The position numbers and the translations under genes were made by a program. Shown piece by piece: positions 34,812 through 43,632 of a stretch of DNA of 64,000 nucleotides. The DNA comes from Stieleria mannarensis. Its GTDB lineage: Bacteria > Planctomycetota > Planctomycetia > Pirellulales > Pirellulaceae. The first letter of the stretch is position 1. The number at the start of each line of letters is the position of its first letter. The notes beneath the pieces were generated by a model. The model searched no databases, was not told the DNA's origin, and saw only the letters and a list, made by a program, of their open reading frames with translations. The stretch lies in contig NZ_JACEHH010000006.1 of NCBI RefSeq assembly GCF_014154935.1, positions 1-64,000 of the forward strand, written 5' to 3'.

Positions 34812-36934
34812 GCCGGGCCTCCGTTCCCGTTGCGCTGCTCTCCGTTCCCGTTGCGTTGGGATTGGATCGCGGTGATGGCGACGGTGTTGACGATGTCGGT
34901 CACGGTGCAACCGCGGCTGAGGTCATTGACGGGTTTTTTCAGCCCCTGCAACACGGGGCCGATCGCCACGGCGTTGGCGGCGCGTTGGACCGCTTTGTAG
35001 GTGTTGTTGCCGGTGTTCAAGTCGGGAAAGATAAAGACGCTCGCGCGGCCGGCGATCTGGCTGTCGGGCAGTTTCGTTTTGGCGACGCCCGGGTCGATCG
35101 CGGCGTCGTATTGGATGGGGCCTTCGATCAACAGATCGGGGCGGGCCTGGCGGGCCAACGCGGTTGCCTGCTTGACCCGTTCCACCTCCTCGCCGCTGCC
35201 GGATTGGCCGGTGGAATAGGACAGCATGGCGACGACCGGATCGATCCCGAACGCCTTGGCCGTGCTTGCCGAACTGATCGCGATATCGGCCAGCTCGGCC
35301 GGGTTCGGTCGGGGATTGATCGCGCAATCGCCATACACCAGCACGCGGTCTTTCAAGCACATCAAAAACACACTGGAAACGATCGAGCATCCCGGTTTGG
35401 TGCGGATGACTTGCAGGGCGGGACGAATCGTGTGGGCGGTCGTGTGCGCGGATCCGGAAACCATCCCATCGGCGATCCCTTCGTAAACCATCATGGTCCC
35501 GAAGTAGCTGACGTCCTGCACCGTGTCATGGGCTTGGTCCTCGTTGACCCCTTTGTGTCGTCGCAGTTGGTAGAACTTGTGTGCGAATGAATCCAGATAG
35601 GGATTGTCGCTGGGGTCGATGATTTCGACGTCGGTCAGGTCGATCGCCAGTTCGTCGGCCAGCGTTCGGATTTTTGCCGGGTTGCCCAACAGAACGATCT
35701 CCGCCACATCACGACGCCGCAAGATTTCGGTCGCCCGCAGAATGCGTTCTTCTTCGCCTTCGGGCAAGACAATCCGTTGGCGTTTCCGTTTCGCCTGTTC
35801 GATCAACTCGTATTCGAACATTGCCGGGGTGACCACCCGGGAGCGGACGACGTCGACCCGCTGGAGCAAGACTTCCGAATCAATCGATGACTCGAAAACG
35901 CCCAGGGCGGCCTGGATCTTGCGTTCGTTATCAGCGCTGATGACACCTTCGACCGCCATCACGTTTCGGACCGTTTCGTAGGTGTCGGTTTCGACGGCAA
36001 AGGTCGGGATCAGGGGACGGCGAATCCCTTCGATCAAACGGGTCACCGTTTCGGGAGGTCGCAGCCCACCGGTCAGCACGATCCCCGAGATATTGGGATA
36101 ATTGTCCGACGCGACGGTGGCCAGACAGCCGAGCAAGATGTCGGATCGATCCCCCGGTGTGATCACCAGTTTGTTTTCCTGCACTCGTTCCAAGAAGTGG
36201 GGCAACTGCATCGCGGCGACCGCGATCGTCTGGATCTCGCGATTGAGATCCATTTCGCCGTCACGAATGGGGACCGCACCGAGAGCCTCGGCCACCGCGC
36301 CCACCGTGGGCGATTCCAGCGTCGGTTCGTCGGCGACGAACAGAATCGGGTCTTCGTAGTCCCAGCTTTTTTGGACCTCCCCGCGGACCGCGTCCATCTG
36401 CTCGGGCGCGACGCGATTGACGATGTTGGCGGTCACCGTGCAGCCTTCGTCGACCATCGCGATTCGTGTCGCATGGGCGGCGCTACGGATACTCTCGGGG
36501 GATTTATTGCGTCCGGAAAGAACATTCAGCACGGGGGTCCCGAGGTGGGTTGCGATCTGTGCGCTAAGGTCAAAATCGAAAGCGGACGTGACGCCGTCGA
36601 AATCGGTGCCTTCACAAAGTACAAAATCAGACTGTGCTTCGATCGCCTTGTACTTCTCCAAGATGATCCTCAACAGCACCGACAGCCCTTTCTCCGTCGC
36701 GATCTCTTCGGCTTCATCGGAGGGGAACGCATAGCTGTCTTCGTAGCTTTGCGACAGCGGGTAGCGATTCAACAGCAATTCGGTGTCGTTGTCACGTTTG
36801 CCGTCGCTACGAATGATCGGACGAAAAAAGCCCAGACGCTCGACGCGTCGGGACAACATTTCCATGATGCCCAGCACGACCAGCGATTTGCCGCTGTCCG
36901 GTTCGGACGCGGCGATGTAGAGACTTTGAGCCAT
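34808..36934 (-). CDS. pta: Phosphate acetyltransferase (long form)
   Basis: A 708-residue phosphate acetyltransferase of the three-domain type. It has an N-terminal BioD-like P-loop NTPase-like domain (YIAASEPDSGKSLVVLGIM), a middle DRTGG domain (about 215-330; TPGDRSDILLG, IVLTGGLRP), and the C-terminal PTA catalytic domain (QRIVLPEGEEERILRA, MVSGSAHTTAHTIRPA, MLSYSTGQSGSGEEV). It makes acetyl phosphate from acetyl-CoA. I chose the start MAQSLYIAASE because the upstream in-frame codons are not family-like. It forms an operon with ackA. Confidence 0.97.
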   Translation of the reverse strand: MAQSLYIAASEPDSGKSLVVLGIMEMLSRRVERLGFFRPIIRSDGKRDNDTELLLNRYPLSQSYEDSYAFPSDEAEEIATEKGLSVLLRIILEKYKAIEAQSDFVLCEGTDFDGVTSAFDFDLSAQIATHLGTPVLNVLSGRNKSPESIRSAAHATRIAMVDEGCTVTANIVNRVAPEQMDAVRGEVQKSWDYEDPILFVADEPTLESPTVGAVAEALGAVPIRDGEMDLNREIQTIAVAAMQLPHFLERVQENKLVITPGDRSDILLGCLATVASDNYPNISGIVLTGGLRPPETVTRLIEGIRRPLIPTFAVETDTYETVRNVMAVEGVISADNERKIQAALGVFESSIDSEVLLQRVDVVRSRVVTPAMFEYELIEQAKRKRQRIVLPEGEEERILRATEILRRRDVAEIVLLGNPAKIRTLADELAIDLTDVEIIDPSDNPYLDSFAHKFYQLRRHKGVNEDQAHDTVQDVSYFGTMMVYEGIADGMVSGSAHTTAHTIRPALQVIRTKPGCSIVSSVFLMCLKDRVLVYGDCAINPRPNPAELADIAISSASTAKAFGIDPVVAMLSYSTGQSGSGEEVERVKQATALARQARPDLLIEGPIQYDAAIDPGVAKTKLPDSQIAGRASVFIFPDLNTGNNTYKAVQRAANAVAIGPVLQGLKKPVNDLSRGCTVTDIVNTVAITAIQSQRNGNGEQRNGNGGPA

Positions 36935-37214
36935 TGAACTGCGATCCTGGTGCGTCGATGACGGGCTCGGTGTGTACCGGCTCTGTTTAGACCAGGGCGT
37001 TTTCGGCTGCAACATCCGACGCAACGCGTGCGCGATCTGTCCAGCTTGATGGGGGGAGTCTCGCCGCAGTGGTCGGTATCAGTGCGGCTGGCGCCGACGA
37101 TTGTGGCCCAGCCCCTCTCTGGCGTTTGCTTGCTGCGCAAACGCCCTCTCTCCCAGAGGGAGAGAGTCTAACACTTGATTGTCGTCTCGTGTTCAACGAG
37201 ACGTCGCTTGACGC
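36935..37214. other. Intergenic region with CTCTCTCCC hairpin
   Basis: 280 bp between two minus-strand genes. It holds the palindrome CTCTCTCCCAGAGGGAGAGAG (37146-37166), which may act as a transcript end or stability hairpin. No gene is seen. Confidence 0.5.
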
Positions 37215-38390
37215 TTAGAGTTCGACCCAGGTCGAACCGTTGGCCGAACTGTCCACGGCGGCTTGAATGAATTGCATGCCGTTGAGACCGTCTTGCACGT
37301 TGGCGTACTTGCTGCCGTCACAGCTGAACGGTTTGCCGTCGTTGTAGGCACGAACGTCTTGTTCGAAACAACGGTGCAGCCGTGCATAGGCGTCGTGGAA
37401 CGCTTCGGGGTGTCCGGCGGGGATATTTGGCTCGGCCATCAGTTCTTCGGGCAGATCGCCGAGGAATCCGTCGTTGGCAGCGATCGCACCGCGGAAATAG
37501 GTCCGGTCGGGCTGGTTGGGCAACAAAATCTTGACTTGTTCGGGAAATTCTTGGTCCCAGATCAACGTGCCCTTGGTGCCGTTGATTTCGATGCCCAGGT
37601 CGTTCTTGTGACCGATGGCGATTTGCGAGGCGCGGACGAGTGCTTTTCCCCCGTTGGACAGTTCACAGTAGGTCGTGAAGTGATCGTCCAGTTGGCGTCC
37701 GCCGACGAAGGTGACCAGGTTGGCTTGGACCTTGGTGACATCCAGTCCGGTGATGTATCGCAACTGCATCAACGCGTGGGTCCCGATGTCGCCGCCGCAG
37801 CAGCTGATGCCCGATTTTTTGGGATCGACACGCCACTCGGCCTGGGCGACGCCTTCATCTTCGGTCCGACCCGCCAACCAACCTTGCAGGTAGCGAGAAT
37901 CGGCCCAGCGGACGTCACCCAACAACCCACTGGTGACGATGAACCGGGCGAAGCGACTGGTCCAGTGACCGAGGTAGGTGTGCGCGACGCCGAACGGGAT
38001 CTTGGCTTCTTCGACGGCATCGACCAACTGCTTGGCTTCGTCCAGGTTCAGCGTCAACGGTTTTTCGCAGAACACCGGGATGCCGGCTCGGACACACTTG
38101 ATCGAGGGATCAAAGTGAACGTGGTTGGGCGTCACGACCACCACGTAATCAACCCGTTCGCCGACCGGTTTTTTGGATTCGACGTCGATCATTTCGTCGT
38201 AATTGGTGTATCCGGTGATCGGATAGTCCCAATTGGCGGCCTCTTCCAATGCCACTTTCGGATCCGGGTGCAGTGCCGCGGCGACCACGCGTCGGGTTCC
38301 GTCGAAATGGATAGCGCGTTGATGCGGTTGGACGATGAATGCACCGCCGCCACCGCCGATCAATCCAACATTGAGAGGTCGTTGACTCAT
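37215..38390 (-). CDS. Gfo/Idh/MocA-family oxidoreductase
   Basis: A 391-residue NAD(P)-dependent oxidoreductase. The Rossmann motif is LIGGGGGAFIVQPHQ, then YVVVVTPNHVHFDPS, the signature EKPLT in FCEKPLTLNLDEA, and CCGGDIGTHALMQL for the substrate-side helix. It probably oxidises or epimerises a sugar or inositol derivative; the substrate is not evident. Such genes are abundant in planctomycetes. It stands alone. Confidence 0.92.
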   Translation of the reverse strand: MSQRPLNVGLIGGGGGAFIVQPHQRAIHFDGTRRVVAAALHPDPKVALEEAANWDYPITGYTNYDEMIDVESKKPVGERVDYVVVVTPNHVHFDPSIKCVRAGIPVFCEKPLTLNLDEAKQLVDAVEEAKIPFGVAHTYLGHWTSRFARFIVTSGLLGDVRWADSRYLQGWLAGRTEDEGVAQAEWRVDPKKSGISCCGGDIGTHALMQLRYITGLDVTKVQANLVTFVGGRQLDDHFTTYCELSNGGKALVRASQIAIGHKNDLGIEINGTKGTLIWDQEFPEQVKILLPNQPDRTYFRGAIAANDGFLGDLPEELMAEPNIPAGHPEAFHDAYARLHRCFEQDVRAYNDGKPFSCDGSKYANVQDGLNGMQFIQAAVDSSANGSTWVEL

Positions 38391-38690
38391 GAAATTCGTT
38401 GCCGTTTTGCGATTAGATTGGAGTCTGTTTCTTGCCCGCCGATCATGGGGGATTCGCCAGTATAGGGCTTGTCGCGGACGGTCAACAAGCCATCGACGCG
38501 GGTGAGTTTCGGCATCGTTTTGCCGTGCCGTGATTTTGCCACAATTGCAGGCGGCGGATCCGTTACAATGAACGTGCGTGATCGCCACGCATGCGGGTGG
38601 GGATTGGCACGGACCTCACGCGGCGGTTTGGCGATTGACGGCAACGCAATTTGGTTTTGATCGCAACCACAACCACCACGAGGCGTCACG

Positions 38691-39086
38691 ATGGGCATCC
38701 TTGAATTCACTCTTCCGCTGGCCCAGGACGAGGGTGGCGGAATCATCGGCTTGTTGATGTTGGTGATCCAACTTGCGATCATCGTGGTCGTGATCGCCGG
38801 GCTGTGGAAGACATTCGAAAAGGCCGGCAAGCCGGGATGGGGAGCGATCATCCCGATCTACAACATCATCCTGCTGCTGCAAATCGCCGGCCGACCGATC
38901 TGGTGGATTGTGTTGTGCTTGATCCCGTTGGTGAACTTGATCATCGCGATCGTCATCTCGATCGACGTGGCCAAAAACTTTGGCAAGGGCGTCGGGTTCG
39001 GCATCGGGTTAGCCTTTTTAGGTTTCATCTTCTACCCGATCCTGGGATTCGGTGACGCCAAGTACCAGGGCGTGGCTGCGGCGTAA
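38691..39086 (+). CDS. DUF5684-type small membrane protein
   Basis: A 131-residue protein with three or four hydrophobic helices and the conserved string FEKAGKPGWGAIIPIYN, followed by AGRPIWWIVLCLIPLVN. This is typical of the DUF5684 / signal-peptidase-associated small membrane proteins. It probably sits in the inner membrane; no enzymatic residues are seen. A 300-bp upstream region without a gene precedes it. Confidence 0.8.
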   Translation: MGILEFTLPLAQDEGGGIIGLLMLVIQLAIIVVVIAGLWKTFEKAGKPGWGAIIPIYNIILLLQIAGRPIWWIVLCLIPLVNLIIAIVISIDVAKNFGKGVGFGIGLAFLGFIFYPILGFGDAKYQGVAAA

Positions 39087-39211
39087 TCGCCGGCCGATTT
39101 GCACCTCGGGCATTTTAATTGGGTACGGTTTCAGCGGAAGCATCGGAAATGGCCGGTGCAGCATTTTCCGCGCTCCGGCGAGCGTAGCTACGTCAATACG
39201 TCGCCGGCCAG

Positions 39212-41422
39212 CTATTTCTCGCCGGCCAGCGCTTCGGCGATGTTGACCAGGTGGTCGCGGACGCGGCGATAGGCGGCCACCATCCGGTTGTACGAAACCA
39301 GCGACCGGACCTCCAATTGCTCCTCGGGGGCCTTTTCAAGCACGCGTTTGTACAACGATTTGGCATGCTTGGTGATCGACTCGCCGTGCGGCAGCACCTC
39401 GACCACTCCGCCGGAGTGTCCCAATTGCTCGTAATAGCCGCTGACGCGGTTCAAGTACTCGGACACCATCGCGTGCAGTTCACGCAATTCTTGCTGTTGA
39501 TCGGGCGGCAATTGCGTGTCGTGACGGACCAGGTGACGGTGCGCTTTGACCACCGTGGCCAAGCAATCGCTGATCGATTCATATTCGTCGACCAGGCGTA
39601 ATTGCCGACGCGCTTCATCGACCACGTCGTGAGGCACATTGCCGACCAACAAGTTGGACATGAACGTGACGATCTCGCCTTGCATCACGTCCAATTCTTC
39701 TTCCATGTCCAGGATTTTTTTGCGCAGCTCCTTGCCGGGGCCGTCGCTTTCCAACAACTCTTGCAGCCAGGTCATCATCTGTTTACAGGCGTTGACCATC
39801 CGCAACACTTCGACGCGAGATTGTTCGACCGCAACGACGGGCGATTCGAGCATGCGAATGTCCAAGTTGGTCAAGTGCTCTTCCTCGTCGACCAGACTCT
39901 TTCGATCCGGGATTATCCGTATCAATGCCGAAGCCATGTACCCGGCAAGCGGCAGGAACACGATCGTGTTGGTGACGTTGAAACCGGTGTGCGCCATCGC
40001 GATCGCGGCGGTGATCTCTGCGCTCGACACCGCGCCCAAGGTCATGTCGGCGGCCGTGTCACCGGCCACGATGTAACGAACCAGCATCAGGTAGAACGGA
40101 AAGACGGCCGTGATCCAGGCGACACCCAAAAGGTTGAAACTGATATGAAAGTAGGCGGCTCGTTTCGCATTGGTGTTGGATCCGAAGGAAGCCAGCCAGG
40201 CCGTGATGGTCGTGCCGATGTTTTCGCCCAGCACCAACGCCGCCGCGGTCGAAAAGTCGATGACCCCGATCTGCGCCAGTCCGATGGTGATGCCCAACGT
40301 CGCCGAAGAGGACTGGACGATGAAGGTCAACACGCAGCCGACCAGGGCGCATTTGAGGACCCCCAAGTACGTCCCGGCATCGAAGGCTTTGAACCAAGCT
40401 TCAAACTCGGGAAGCTCTTTGACGATGGCGAAACCATCCTTCATGATCTCCAAACCCAGAAAGACCAGCCCCAGCCCCAGCACCGCCAGGGCGCCATAGC
40501 GGATGCGATCTCGTTTGGAAAACAGGTAAAAAAACGCCGCCGCACCGGCCAACGGCAGACCGTATTTGCCGATCTTTAGCACCAAGATCCAGCCTGTGAT
40601 GGTGGTCCCGATGTTGGCCCCCATGATCACGCCGACGGCTTGGGTCAACGTCATGAAACCGCTGTTGACGAATCCGACGACCATCACCGTGGTGATCGAA
40701 CTGGATTGGACCAGCATCGTCACCAACACGCCGACGCCGGTCGCCATCAGCCGATTGTCGGTCACGATGCTGATCATCCGACGCAGCCCATTGCCGGCGA
40801 TCGCCTGCAAGCCTTCGGAAAGGTTCTTCATCCCCAACAAGAACAGCCCCAGCCCGCCCAGGACGGTCAGAATCAATTTCCAATAGTCCGGTTCCCAGAG
40901 CTCGACATAGAATTTGGTGTCGACGGTCTTTCCCGAATCGCTGGTCGCCCGCAACAGGATCTCGCGTTTCTTCGCCGTCCGACGCTGCCAATTGAGCCGC
41001 AATTGCGTTCCCTCCACGACAGCCTCGGCGACATCCTGCTTGCCACGCAGAACCTCGACCTGGAACGGTTCCTCACCGATCTCGGTTTCCGAAAACACCT
41101 CGGAAAGATCGATCAGGGTGGCGGGCGATCCCAGGAACGCTTTCTGGTCGGGAATCAGTTTGGTCGTCAGTTCCTCGCTGCCGCCGCCGGAGTCACCATC
41201 AGTAATCCGCTCGGCCTTGGCGTCTGCGGCGGTCCGCGGTGATTGTGCCCACCCCGGCGTGCCGTCGCTGTGGCCGAGCAGGATTCCGGCCAACAACAGC
41301 GCGGCGACGAGGCGGAACTGCGGCAGACAAACAAATGGGGTGTGGGCCCGTTCCGACAGGGGGGCGGGATAGCGACCGATGATTCCCACGCGGAAATTTC
41401 GAAGATGACGTGTCACTGGCAT
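39212..41422 (-). CDS. Na/Pi cotransporter with exported Ig-like domain and PhoU-like tail
   Basis: A 736-residue protein. A hydrophobic signal-like N-terminus (about 36-50) is followed by an extracytoplasmic beta-rich domain (about 85-175). The Na/Pi-cotransporter core has two repeats, each with a QSSS motif (MLVQSSSITTVMVV and FIVQSSSATLGITI), plus MGANIGTTIT and LGENIGTTIT. The last about 200 residues are PhoU-like helices (MQGEIVTFMSNLL, EYESISDCLATVV). It probably takes up or exports phosphate with sodium and senses it through the PhoU-like part. It is divergent from a paralogue starting at 41579. Confidence 0.9.
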   Translation of the reverse strand: MPVTRHLRNFRVGIIGRYPAPLSERAHTPFVCLPQFRLVAALLLAGILLGHSDGTPGWAQSPRTAADAKAERITDGDSGGGSEELTTKLIPDQKAFLGSPATLIDLSEVFSETEIGEEPFQVEVLRGKQDVAEAVVEGTQLRLNWQRRTAKKREILLRATSDSGKTVDTKFYVELWEPDYWKLILTVLGGLGLFLLGMKNLSEGLQAIAGNGLRRMISIVTDNRLMATGVGVLVTMLVQSSSITTVMVVGFVNSGFMTLTQAVGVIMGANIGTTITGWILVLKIGKYGLPLAGAAAFFYLFSKRDRIRYGALAVLGLGLVFLGLEIMKDGFAIVKELPEFEAWFKAFDAGTYLGVLKCALVGCVLTFIVQSSSATLGITIGLAQIGVIDFSTAAALVLGENIGTTITAWLASFGSNTNAKRAAYFHISFNLLGVAWITAVFPFYLMLVRYIVAGDTAADMTLGAVSSAEITAAIAMAHTGFNVTNTIVFLPLAGYMASALIRIIPDRKSLVDEEEHLTNLDIRMLESPVVAVEQSRVEVLRMVNACKQMMTWLQELLESDGPGKELRKKILDMEEELDVMQGEIVTFMSNLLVGNVPHDVVDEARRQLRLVDEYESISDCLATVVKAHRHLVRHDTQLPPDQQQELRELHAMVSEYLNRVSGYYEQLGHSGGVVEVLPHGESITKHAKSLYKRVLEKAPEEQLEVRSLVSYNRMVAAYRRVRDHLVNIAEALAGEK

Positions 41423-41578
41423 GCTTGTTTTTGACGAATACCGGCAGCGATTGACAAAGGGCGTTGATGTTCAGCAAGGCAATCGCAGCCCAGGGTGTGC
41501 GTATTCGCCCATGCGACACGCGGGGCAATTGGGACAAACGGACCGCAGGGCAAATTGCGATGAACAATGTGTTAATCT
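41423..41578. promoter_or_regulatory. Divergent promoter region of the two Na/Pi genes
   Basis: 156 bp between the divergent starts, so it must contain both promoters. I see no certain Pho-box-like direct repeats. Confidence 0.4.
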
Positions 41579-43366
41579 TTGCAGAAGGTTTGGCGAATCT
41601 TACCCTCTTATCGGACCGCTGTGTTGCTGGCTGAAGTTACATCTGATGCATTGCAGTTTGGGCCGCTGCTGACCGGATTGATCGGCGGCCTGGCCTTGTT
41701 TCTGTTCGGTCTGGACCAGATGTCCGAGTCGTTGAAGATGATCGCCGGCGATGGTTTGAAAAAGGTGTTGGCGACGCTGACGACCAACCGTTTCACCGGC
41801 GCGGTTGCCGGATCGATCGTCACGGCGGTCGTCCAGTCATCGTCGGTCACCACGGTGCTGGTGGTCGGGTTCATTTCCGCCGGTCTGATGACGTTGACGC
41901 AATCGATCGGCGTCATCATGGGCGCCAATATCGGATCGACGTTCACGGCCCAACTGATCGCATTCAAGGTCACGCACTATTCATTGCTGTTGGTGGCCAC
42001 TGGTTTTTTCTTGCAGTTCGCATCTCGGCATGATGGCGTTCGCTACTACGGTCAGCTGATCATGGGATCAGGATTGATCTTTTTTGGGATGCAATTGATG
42101 AGTGACGGAACCGAGCCGTTGCGTTCGTATCGTCCCTTTATCGAGATGATGCATCAAATGGATCGTCCGTTTCTGGGGATTCTGGTCGCGGCGATCTTTA
42201 CGGCGATCGTGCAAAGTTCGGCGGCGACGACCGGTCTGGTGATCGCCCTTGCCGGTCAAGGATTCGTTTCGCTGGACGCCGGAATCGCATTGATTTTTGG
42301 CGCCAACATCGGCACCTGCATCACGGCAGGGCTGGCATCGATCGGTAAGCCTCGGGAAGCCGTTCGCGCCGCGTTGGCCCACGTCGTGTTCAACATCGCG
42401 GGCGTGGCGATTTGGTTCGCCTTCATCCCCGAGTTGTCGGCGCTGGTGCAGTGGGTGTCACCGCAAAGTCCGGAACTGAGTGGGCTGGCGCGTGTCGCGG
42501 CGGAAACGCCACGCCAAATCGCCAACGCCCATACGGTTTTCAACGTCGCCAACACGTTCATGCTGATCTGGTTCACGACACCGATGGTCTGGCTGGTTAA
42601 ACGACTGGTTCCCGAGAAGCCGGTTTCGGCCGACCGGCCTGGTGCCCCCAAGTATCTCGATCCGTTGTTGTTGCAAACCCCCGCGTTGGCCGTGGACGTT
42701 GTCCGGTTGGAACTGGGGCGTTTGGGGGCGGCCGCACTCCACATGATGCGCGGCGCCTTGCACACGATCATTCATGGCTCGCGGCAGCAGGTTAGCCAAC
42801 TGCACGAACTTGATAATCATGTCGATGAATTGCACGGCGCGATTGTGACGTATTTGGGGCGCCTGTCGCAAGAAAATCTGTCGGATCATCAATCGGAGCA
42901 GTTACACGAGTTTTTGTCCGTGGCGAACTATCTGGAAAGCATTGGCGACATGATCGAATCCAATCTGGTCGAAGCCGGGCGAGACCGAATCGCCAATCGG
43001 TTGATGATCAGCAAGCAAACCGAAGCCGTGTTGGAGGCATTGAACCGCGAGGTGATTCGCGCGACCGAACGGGCAATCGAATCCTTCGTCTCGGGCGATG
43101 TCGACTCGGCACGTATCGTCTTGGAGGCCAAGTCGACGATCAACGCGCTGGCCGATCAGGCGGAAGTCCACCTGTCCGGCCGGTTGATCGCCGATGCCCC
43201 GAATCGCTTGGCCATGTATCGGCTGGAATCCGAGATCATGGAGTATCTCAAACGCATGTTTTATTTTGCCAAACGCATCGCCAAGTTAACGGCCAACGGC
43301 CGCGGGCGGGAAACGGAGGTGCCGCCGCAGGAAGCTGCTGAAAACCTTGACGAGGTTCGCGTTTGA
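41579..43366 (+). CDS. Na/Pi cotransporter family protein with PhoU-like tail
   Basis: A protein of about 595 residues with the Na/Pi core: LFLFGLDQMSESLKMIAG, then AVVQSSSVTTVLVVG, MGANIGSTFT, AIVQSSAATTGLVIA and FGANIGTCIT. A PhoU-like helical C-terminus follows (about 370-580). The start is uncertain: TTG at 41579, or a GTG at 41621 closer to the membrane domain. Unlike its divergent paralogue it lacks an exported N-terminal domain. It probably imports or exports phosphate coupled to sodium. Confidence 0.9.
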   Translation: MQKVWRILPSYRTAVLLAEVTSDALQFGPLLTGLIGGLALFLFGLDQMSESLKMIAGDGLKKVLATLTTNRFTGAVAGSIVTAVVQSSSVTTVLVVGFISAGLMTLTQSIGVIMGANIGSTFTAQLIAFKVTHYSLLLVATGFFLQFASRHDGVRYYGQLIMGSGLIFFGMQLMSDGTEPLRSYRPFIEMMHQMDRPFLGILVAAIFTAIVQSSAATTGLVIALAGQGFVSLDAGIALIFGANIGTCITAGLASIGKPREAVRAALAHVVFNIAGVAIWFAFIPELSALVQWVSPQSPELSGLARVAAETPRQIANAHTVFNVANTFMLIWFTTPMVWLVKRLVPEKPVSADRPGAPKYLDPLLLQTPALAVDVVRLELGRLGAAALHMMRGALHTIIHGSRQQVSQLHELDNHVDELHGAIVTYLGRLSQENLSDHQSEQLHEFLSVANYLESIGDMIESNLVEAGRDRIANRLMISKQTEAVLEALNREVIRATERAIESFVSGDVDSARIVLEAKSTINALADQAEVHLSGRLIADAPNRLAMYRLESEIMEYLKRMFYFAKRIAKLTANGRGRETEVPPQEAAENLDEVRV

Positions 43367-43492
43367 AGTCTTCGTGAGCATGCGGTAGTGGGAGACGGTA
43401 CCGCACGCCTTCTCGAGACGGTGTGGATTCACCGATCGACGCTCCCTTTCAGGGCACTGTTGTCTACACAAGTCGGCTCGCAATCGAGGACA

Positions 43493-43531
43493 GGCTCCCT
43501 TCTCCCCCACAAAGCCGGGGAGAAGGGAGCC
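43493..43531. terminator. Perfect 15-bp hairpin
   Basis: GGCTCCCTTCTCCCC and GGGGAGAAGGGAGCC pair perfectly around a short loop, downstream of the Na/Pi gene and of the minus-strand secretin gene. No U-tract follows on either strand, so it may be a transcript-stability or bidirectional-end hairpin instead of a classical terminator. It resembles hairpins at 17086 and 37146. Confidence 0.5.
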
Positions 43532-43632
43532 ATTGAAACTTGTGGACACCAATGCTTTCAGGAAGAGTTTTCGTTTACCTTGGCGCCCACCCTGCTCGCG
43601 GCGCTCGACATCAAGTCGGTTCGCTCGTCTCG

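Noticed and set aside
35626-36937. Long plus-strand frames opposite pta
   Set aside because: Shadow frames; pta has unmistakable family motifs on the minus strand.
38535-38575. Sigma-70 promoter TTGCCA...TACAAT before the DUF5684-type gene
   Set aside because: The hexamers are about 22 bp apart, too far for a standard promoter, and no other support was found.
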